A stretch of 50,394 bases of DNA from an uncultured bacterium (GTDB taxonomy: Bacteria; Cyanobacteriota; Vampirovibrionia; Gastranaerophilales; Gastranaerophilaceae): NCBI GenBank assembly GCA_902794035.1, contig CADBFN010000010.1, positions 1 through 50,394 of the forward strand, in the 5' to 3' direction. The position numbers and the translations under genes were made by a program. This document shows positions 46,701 to 50,394 of the stretch, in pieces; position 1 is the first letter of the stretch, and each line of letters starts with the position of its first letter. The notes under the pieces are model-generated. The model had not been told where the DNA came from and did not search any database. It saw only the letters and a list, made by a program, of their open reading frames with translations.

Positions 46701-47600
46701 AATGTAAATACAAATATTACAGAAAAAATAGCAAATAATAATGCAACCGTACAGGAACAAACTCCGGAAATTCAAATTCCTGAACTTAAAGTATCGGAAA
46801 ACACAAATAATACAAAAAAAGAAATTAATTTAAAAGAAAACAGCACAGAAACAATTAATGCAGAATTAAATGGAAATGTTACAAAGGCAGAATTAGATCA
46901 ATCATATGTAAAAGAAAAACTTTCTGAAATCATAGATAAAGCCCTGCCTGCAACAGAAGAAGAAAAACCTGTTAATTCAGTGAAAAATGCAACCGAAAGC
47001 AGCGTAAAAGAAACACTAAAAGATGCAAAAGAAATAAAAGCTAAAAGATTACAAATTAAAAGTGATAAACAACTTGCCAAACAACAACAAAAAGCATTAA
47101 AGAAAAAAGCAAAAGAAGAATTAAAACTTCAAAAAGAACAAGGTAAAACAATCATATCGAAACACAAAACAGAAATCAAAGAACAACAACAAACAAAAGA
47201 AGCCCTATTAAAACAACAAAAATTAAAAGTAAAACAAGATGAAAAAATTCAAAAAGTTTTTTCTAAAGAACAAAAAAAACTTGAAGAAAACAAGGCAAAA
47301 GAAATATCAACTCTGCAAAATAAAGTAGCTAAGGAGCAAGCAAAAGCAGTTCAGGCAAATGATGAGACAAAAATACAACGTCTTAAAGCACGTCTGGCTT
47401 CAGAAAGGGGCAATCGGGTTTTATCCAGAGAAGAAAAAGAAGCATTAAATGCCAAATATAAAGCAGATAAAGCAGCAGCAAAAGAAAGATATAAAGCTCG
47501 TCAAGCTGCTAAAAAAGCAGCATTAAAAGCCCAAAAAGAAAAAGCTGATTCGACATCTAAAAAAACATTCTTTTCCAAATTGAAATTTTGGGAGAAATAA
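43788..47600 (+). CDS. Exported 1270-aa TPR and coiled-coil protein
   Basis: A signal peptide (about 1-24, cleavage near VLA-DD) is followed by tetratricopeptide-like repeats at about 45-110 and 205-410 (for example GHYLMGVALSELEKDEDAI). A conserved-looking linker contains YDYIRTTFDDIGVSFVYLN near residue 520. From about 785 a long highly charged coiled coil runs as KQEK/KEEK/QEAKEQLKQEK-type repeats, then a Pro/Thr/Asn-rich part, then a second coil to the end (about 1060-1265). Coil-rich exported proteins often tether or span the envelope; the function here is unknown. An AGGGG site precedes the ATG. It is followed by a terminator. Confidence 0.8.
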   Translation: MKNNKKIGIFVLITLLSLSNCVLADDNIDYTLNNDASVEKIKANKDTISKAQAAMNEKDYQTAINLLSGYINEKSKKYEVYKMRGDAYYALRRYDLAQKDYQTAIDLKSSGDKLMTNTKYISAIVLGADKNEQLQNTELGDLYGALMYAQKAQNDPAYTASYEQAVKYNSHIYLPQPNKNLINRINCPQKYGKIINPQGIDAKIYGAINDIESNNFNEAIYKLHSVTSEYPNYYLGHYLMGVALSELEKDEDAINSFNKAISLNPYDFESYASLGRIYYLKAETTFSNDYAKQSVNYFKKAINLNKNCPTYYFYIGMNELQSGNTNAAIYNFNQALKINSSDYNSLYYKLIAQYMEGNYQDVAEGATKLIYRHVSNYNSVLYLRALAYTKLNDTERALQDLNSIENNIEDIFNTDIKQTSAREKSLESYTHYLKSEIQHLKGAGAASDNSVAYSNPIINRLVNAKKAIQPYEKSLEGETISLSDYKKYNNFYSTALPKLLESGAIITYEDIDNQYDYIRTTFDDIGVSFVYLNPNYKITTIKDYPYKKYASKLSQADREIISKDLSSDTQDIELKNNSEGLRKSTPQTELLVQSGQQSIAQLLASNDLAKAQKIEHPQSASQLKQISTAPEQAVNQQSFKSEAPDAEKIDVSKNIASGDIYERKTPLVDKNNNQKVKSLLNEENTINNDLPTLRPQDKSVETSPDGAVKISVKNPLPSENVEAGLKVEAKEIKQTDDVVIKYQNVKPVTSIVAQTTQTSSAITSNATEAVSSANNQIAEVKEDIKSNVKQEKLALKQKIKEEKEAAKRAQQEAKEQLKQEKLAAEQLEKQKKAELKAQLREQKQATQQLEKEQKEQLKAQLDAQKQIAKQLEEEQKEQLLAQKKTAAQIKEKHANINTKDYGIAQTKNQVSIDNIEDVVELKADSSITKMTPDSDLFTKKTIFTKPQTTAEITPPIVLPEEPAAQVNKQVQNVNTNITEKIANNNATVQEQTPEIQIPELKVSENTNNTKKEINLKENSTETINAELNGNVTKAELDQSYVKEKLSEIIDKALPATEEEKPVNSVKNATESSVKETLKDAKEIKAKRLQIKSDKQLAKQQQKALKKKAKEELKLQKEQGKTIISKHKTEIKEQQQTKEALLKQQKLKVKQDEKIQKVFSKEQKKLEENKAKEISTLQNKVAKEQAKAVQANDETKIQRLKARLASERGNRVLSREEKEALNAKYKADKAAAKERYKARQAAKKAALKAQKEKADSTSKKTFFSKLKFWEK

Positions 47601-47607
47601 ATAAAAT

Positions 47608-47638
47608 TTAAAAACCGCAATATGAATTGCGGTTTTTA
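47608..47638 (+). terminator. Terminator of the TPR/coiled-coil gene
   Basis: TTTAAAAACCGCAAT and ATTGCGGTTTTTAAA pair around a short loop, giving a strong hairpin with a T run. Confidence 0.85.
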
Positions 47639-47736
47639 AATATAAATATTTAATGTTAATAAAATTTAATAAAATTCTTATATCACTAGCAAAAAAGTTT
47701 TTTAGGTGCTTTCATGCTAAAAAAGGAGTACTTTAC

Positions 47737-48105
47737 ATGCAAATTAATATGGATACAAGAAATAACAGTCAGTCATTTACAGCCTTCAAATTATGTGGAG
47801 GAGCGGAAAGTCAGCTTAAAAAAGTCTTAAAACCTAAAGATTGGGTAAAATTTAATGAAATTGTAGATGATCAGTTATCAAATCCGGTAGATATAAATTT
47901 ATTTGCTCATAGCGGAGACAGATTTTATGGACGAATAGTCACAAATAATAATTATGTAAAAGGTAAAGATGTATATCAATACCCGTTTTTTGAATCTGCA
48001 ATAAACTTTTTCAAAAGAATAGCCCAAAAAGCAGATCATACATTTGAACAAATAAAAGAAATGCCGGAAATTAACATTGAAGACATTATAGGTAAAATCA
48101 AATAA
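47737..48105 (+). CDS. Small protein, first of three tandem paralogs
   Basis: The 122-residue protein begins MQINMDTRNNSQSFTAFKL. The ATG at 47737 has AAAGGAG upstream; an earlier in-frame start at 47653 would place that site inside the gene. Its middle reads QLSNPVDINLFAHSGDRFYGRIV, which aligns with NNPIDIYVSVINKNGKDKIEAEV and NPYDIYLSIAEKANGKKVLQAEV in the next two genes. It is the most diverged of the three and contains no signal peptide. Family unknown. Confidence 0.7.
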   Translation: MQINMDTRNNSQSFTAFKLCGGAESQLKKVLKPKDWVKFNEIVDDQLSNPVDINLFAHSGDRFYGRIVTNNNYVKGKDVYQYPFFESAINFFKRIAQKADHTFEQIKEMPEINIEDIIGKIK

Positions 48106-48116
48106 TAGGAGAGAAT

Positions 48117-48476
48117 ATGCGAGTTCAAAAAACAGATAATACAAACTTTGGTATGGCAATCATATGCAAACCAAACGAAAATGTACTTACAAATTATATG
48201 TTTAAAAAATTTAATGCTTCTCAATATCGTAAAGTAACTGAATCAATACTGGTTCAAAGAAATAACCCCATTGACATATATGTGTCAGTTATTAATAAAA
48301 ACGGGAAAGACAAAATTGAAGCTGAAGTTGGGCCAAAAACATTTAAAGAAAACTGGGTTACAACCGGAGCAAAAGTAATAACGAAAGCAATAAAATATGC
48401 AGATAAACTGAATGCAGAACAAATAAAAATGAATGAAAATTTAAAAGGTTTTAAAGCACCGAAATTAGATATGTAA
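48117..48476 (+). CDS. Small protein, second tandem paralog
   Basis: The 119-residue protein begins MRVQKTDNTNFGMAIICKPNENV. The FGMA box is shared with the third gene, and RNNPIDIYVSV with both neighbours. AGGAGAG lies 6 nt before the ATG, 11 nt after the previous stop. The C-terminal helix (about 80-110, TKAIKYADKLNAEQIKM) matches the third gene's AESFADKLHKEKQEL. Function unknown. Confidence 0.75.
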   Translation: MRVQKTDNTNFGMAIICKPNENVLTNYMFKKFNASQYRKVTESILVQRNNPIDIYVSVINKNGKDKIEAEVGPKTFKENWVTTGAKVITKAIKYADKLNAEQIKMNENLKGFKAPKLDM

Positions 48477-48503
48477 TTTAACAAAAAAATAAAGGAAGTA
48501 ACT

Positions 48504-48842
48504 ATGGAAATTCAAAAAATCAACAATCAAACATTTGGAATGGCAGTTCGTTATCGTCCTAATTATGAAACAGTAAGAGGTTTTATATATGAAAATTACG
48601 GGCGTGCAGTAAATGATAAAGTTGGAATCATGACAAAATTTCAGGAAAGAAACCCTTATGATATCTATTTGTCAATTGCAGAAAAAGCGAATGGTAAAAA
48701 AGTATTGCAGGCAGAAGTAGAAAGCAATACTTATACTGAAGGCTTTTGGAGAAGCGCAAAAGGAGTTTTATCAGCGGCTGAAAGTTTTGCTGATAAATTA
48801 CACAAAGAAAAACAAGAATTAGACAGATTGTTAAACAGATAG
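48504..48842 (+). CDS. Small protein, third tandem paralog
   Basis: The 112-residue protein begins MEIQKINNQTFGMAVRYRPNYETV and carries RNPYDIYLSIAEKANGKK and a C-terminal helix. It aligns along its whole length with the second gene. AAAGGAAG precedes the ATG. It is followed by a strong terminator shared with serS. Function unknown. Confidence 0.75.
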   Translation: MEIQKINNQTFGMAVRYRPNYETVRGFIYENYGRAVNDKVGIMTKFQERNPYDIYLSIAEKANGKKVLQAEVESNTYTEGFWRSAKGVLSAAESFADKLHKEKQELDRLLNR

Positions 48843-48864
48843 AATTTCCAAGAATTATATATTT

Positions 48865-48895
48865 AAAAAAGACTCCCTAACAGGGAGTCTTTTTT
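48865..48895. terminator. Bidirectional terminator before serS 3' end
   Basis: AAAAAAGACTCCC (48865-48877) pairs with GGGAGTCTTTTTT (48883-48895) around TAACA. It lies between convergent genes and can end both transcripts. Confidence 0.9.
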
Positions 48896-48914
48896 GATTA
48901 TATCTTATATCTTT

Positions 48915-50180
48915 TTAGATTTTATCAAATCCGGTATATTTTCTTAAAACTTCAGGAATAATAATAGTACCATCAGCTTGCTGGAAGTTTTCAACGATTG
49001 CGGCAAATGTTCTTCCGACTGCAAGCCCTGAACCGTTTATTGTATGAACAAATCTTATTTTCCCTGTTGCTTTATCTTTGTATCGGATATTTGCTCTGCG
49101 AGCCTGATAATCTCCATAATTAGAGCAGCTTGAAATTTCTTTATATGTATTATAAGAAGGTAACCAAACTTCTAGATCCCAGCATTTATTTGCACTAAAA
49201 CCAATATCAGCAGTGCATAATGCAACTTTTCTGTATGGAAGCCCTAGTAACTGAAGCATTCTTTCGCCGTCTTGTGTTAATTTTTCATGTTCGGCAGGAG
49301 AATTTTCAGGAGTTGTATATTTAACCATTTCAACTTTGTTAAACTGATGAACTCTTATAAGTCCTCTTGTATCTTTACCTGCGGAGCCTGCTTCACGTCT
49401 GAAGCATGGAGTATAAGCGGTCATATATTTTGGCAGGTCATCTTCAGATAAAATTTCACCTGCATATATATTTGTGACTGGAACTTCTGCAGTTGGAATA
49501 AGGTAAAGATCTTCATTTTCACATTTATACATATCTTCTTTAAATTTTGGAAGTTGCCCTGTACCGGTCATTGTAGCAGCATTTGCCATGAATGGAGGTA
49601 AAATTTCTTCGTAGCCCTCATTTTCTGTATGCTGATCGAGGAAAAAGTTTATTATTGCACGTTCTAATCGTGCGCCCTTGCCTCTGTACAAAGTAAATCT
49701 TGACTGAGATAATTTAACACCTCTTTCAAAATCCACGAGATTTTTTTCTTCGCACAAATCCCAATGGGCTTTAGGTTCAAAATCAAATTTAGTAGGTTCT
49801 CCCCAGGTTGAAACTACAATATTGTCGTCTTCTGATGTACCGACAGGTGTTGTTTCATCAGGGATATTCGGGATATGAAGAAGAACATTTTTTTGTTTTG
49901 CATCAAGCTCATTTTGTTTTTCTTCAAGAGCTTTAATTTCGTCACCTAACTCTCTGACTTCTTCCTGAATAGCGTCAGTATTTTCGCCATTTTTTTTCAT
50001 CATGCCGATTTTTTGAGATTCATTTTTTCTTTTTGCGCGCAATTCATCAGCCTGAGTCTGAATTTTTCTTCTTTCTTCGTCAATTTCAAGCACTTCATCA
50101 ATAGACCATTGCGGATTTCTTCTTTTAAGAAGTTCATTTATTTTTTCAGGATTTTCCCTGATAATTTTAATGTCTAACAT
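48915..50180 (-). CDS. serS: Seryl-tRNA synthetase
   Basis: The 421-residue class II synthetase charges tRNA-Ser, such as the one at 29110-29198. The N-terminal coiled coil (about 25-100) that grips the tRNA's long arm is present. It has [10 protein letters not shown] and [15 protein letters not shown]. Motif 2 is [22 protein letters not shown] and motif 3 is [19 protein letters not shown]. The ATG at 50180 follows AGAGGG and matches the family N-terminus [14 protein letters not shown]. No T-box or other leader element is visible upstream. Confidence 0.98.
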   Translation of the reverse strand: MLDIKIIRENPEKINELLKRRNPQWSIDEVLEIDEERRKIQTQADELRAKRKNESQKIGMMKKNGENTDAIQEEVRELGDEIKALEEKQNELDAKQKNVLLHIPNIPDETTPVGTSEDDNIVVSTWGEPTKFDFEPKAHWDLCEEKNLVDFERGVKLSQSRFTLYRGKGARLERAIINFFLDQHTENEGYEEILPPFMANAATMTGTGQLPKFKEDMYKCENEDLYLIPTAEVPVTNIYAGEILSEDDLPKYMTAYTPCFRREAGSAGKDTRGLIRVHQFNKVEMVKYTTPENSPAEHEKLTQDGERMLQLLGLPYRKVALCTADIGFSANKCWDLEVWLPSYNTYKEISSCSNYGDYQARRANIRYKDKATGKIRFVHTINGSGLAVGRTFAAIVENFQQADGTIIIPEVLRKYTGFDKI

Positions 50181-50280
50181 ATTTCCCTCTTTTCTGTAAT
50201 CTTTTTGCAAATTAATAATAGTGTAAACAATAGTCATAATCAAGGGAAAATATTACATAAAACATATTATATGTATATAA

Positions 50281-50394
50281 ATATATGCTCCGCAAGGTCC
50301 TCCGGACAGGGGCACTTTTGATGGCAAAAGTGCCTCAAAACCACGACCTGAACTCCGTTCGCTAATAAATTGTATATGCTCAAGTACAAGGCGG
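50281..50394. other. G+C-richer tract with hairpin at the window edge
   Basis: This stretch is visibly richer in G and C than its surroundings and contains the perfect hairpin GGCACTTTTG-ATGG-CAAAAGTGCC (50311-50334). No gene can be assigned. It may be repeat sequence like that beside the two tRNA genes, or the end of a gene outside the window. Confidence 0.5.

Overview
The window is AT-rich, densely packed bacterial chromosome with standard code use (TGA works as a stop, for example in an ATGA overlap at 43064-43067). Outer-membrane-style and lipobox proteins, a type IV pilus PilM/N/O-like block and several large 'orphan' proteins point to a diderm. The mix of core genes plus small proteins beginning with motifs such as NTNFGMA or LSFEGLSF reminds me of gut Vampirovibrionia/Melainabacteria (Gastranaerophilales). 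That placement is inference from style and was not tested by any search.

Layout. 1-744: tRNA-Leu(GAG) on the minus strand behind a long leader that carries duplicated tRNA 5' ends. 745-3928: a secreted barrel-like protein, small hypothetical genes and lipoyl synthase (lipA). 4154-8861: a tight plus-strand run with a methyl-THF-type pterin-binding protein, a TPR protein, a lipoprotein, a C_GCAxxG_C_C protein and an endonuclease IV-like protein. 8931-13464: mfd and a PrsA/SurA-like foldase. 13518-16751: minus-strand operon gmk-coaBC-Nif3-like-membrane protein, with two in-frame repeat-peptide insertions. 16999-18955: groES-groEL. 19091-23367: a lone receiver domain, a DRE-TIM aldolase-like protein, a radical SAM protein, PilO-like and a PilM-PilN fusion. 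23471-26188: nadA-rlmB-sigma70. 26216-29198: an HD hydrolase, two frameshifted genes and a repeat-laden tRNA-Ser(GCT) locus. 29332-36199: bifunctional nuclease, an 869-aa membrane protein, uracil-DNA glycosylase, AGCS symporter, a lipoprotein and an orphan DNA methyltransferase. 36372-39095: mutL and ispE. 39132-43618: a large LysM/coiled-coil protein, tag and two related small membrane proteins. 43788-48842: a 1270-aa TPR/coiled-coil secreted protein and three tandem paralogous small proteins. 48915-50180: serS.

How it works together. Most of the window is housekeeping: cofactor synthesis (lipoate, CoA, NAD, isoprenoid precursors), chaperones, sigma factor and tRNA charging. DNA repair is well represented by the endonuclease IV-like protein, Mfd, family-4 UDG, MutL and Tag. 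These genes are scattered rather than in one operon, so this is not evidence of a dedicated system.

Most unusual points: (1) at least six genes have an extended -10 box (TGnTATAAT-like) ending only 6-7 nt before the ATG, which predicts leaderless mRNAs; (2) repeat peptides are inserted in frame into two adjacent essential-type genes; (3) PilM and PilN are fused; (4) the 869-aa protein has an internal duplication whose core motif seems to recur in two other membrane proteins; (5) three tandem small paralogs; (6) duplicated tRNA ends at both tRNA loci; (7) two homopolymer frameshifts lie within about 600 bp. I did not find a CRISPR array, an intact insertion sequence, a prophage or a clear defence system.
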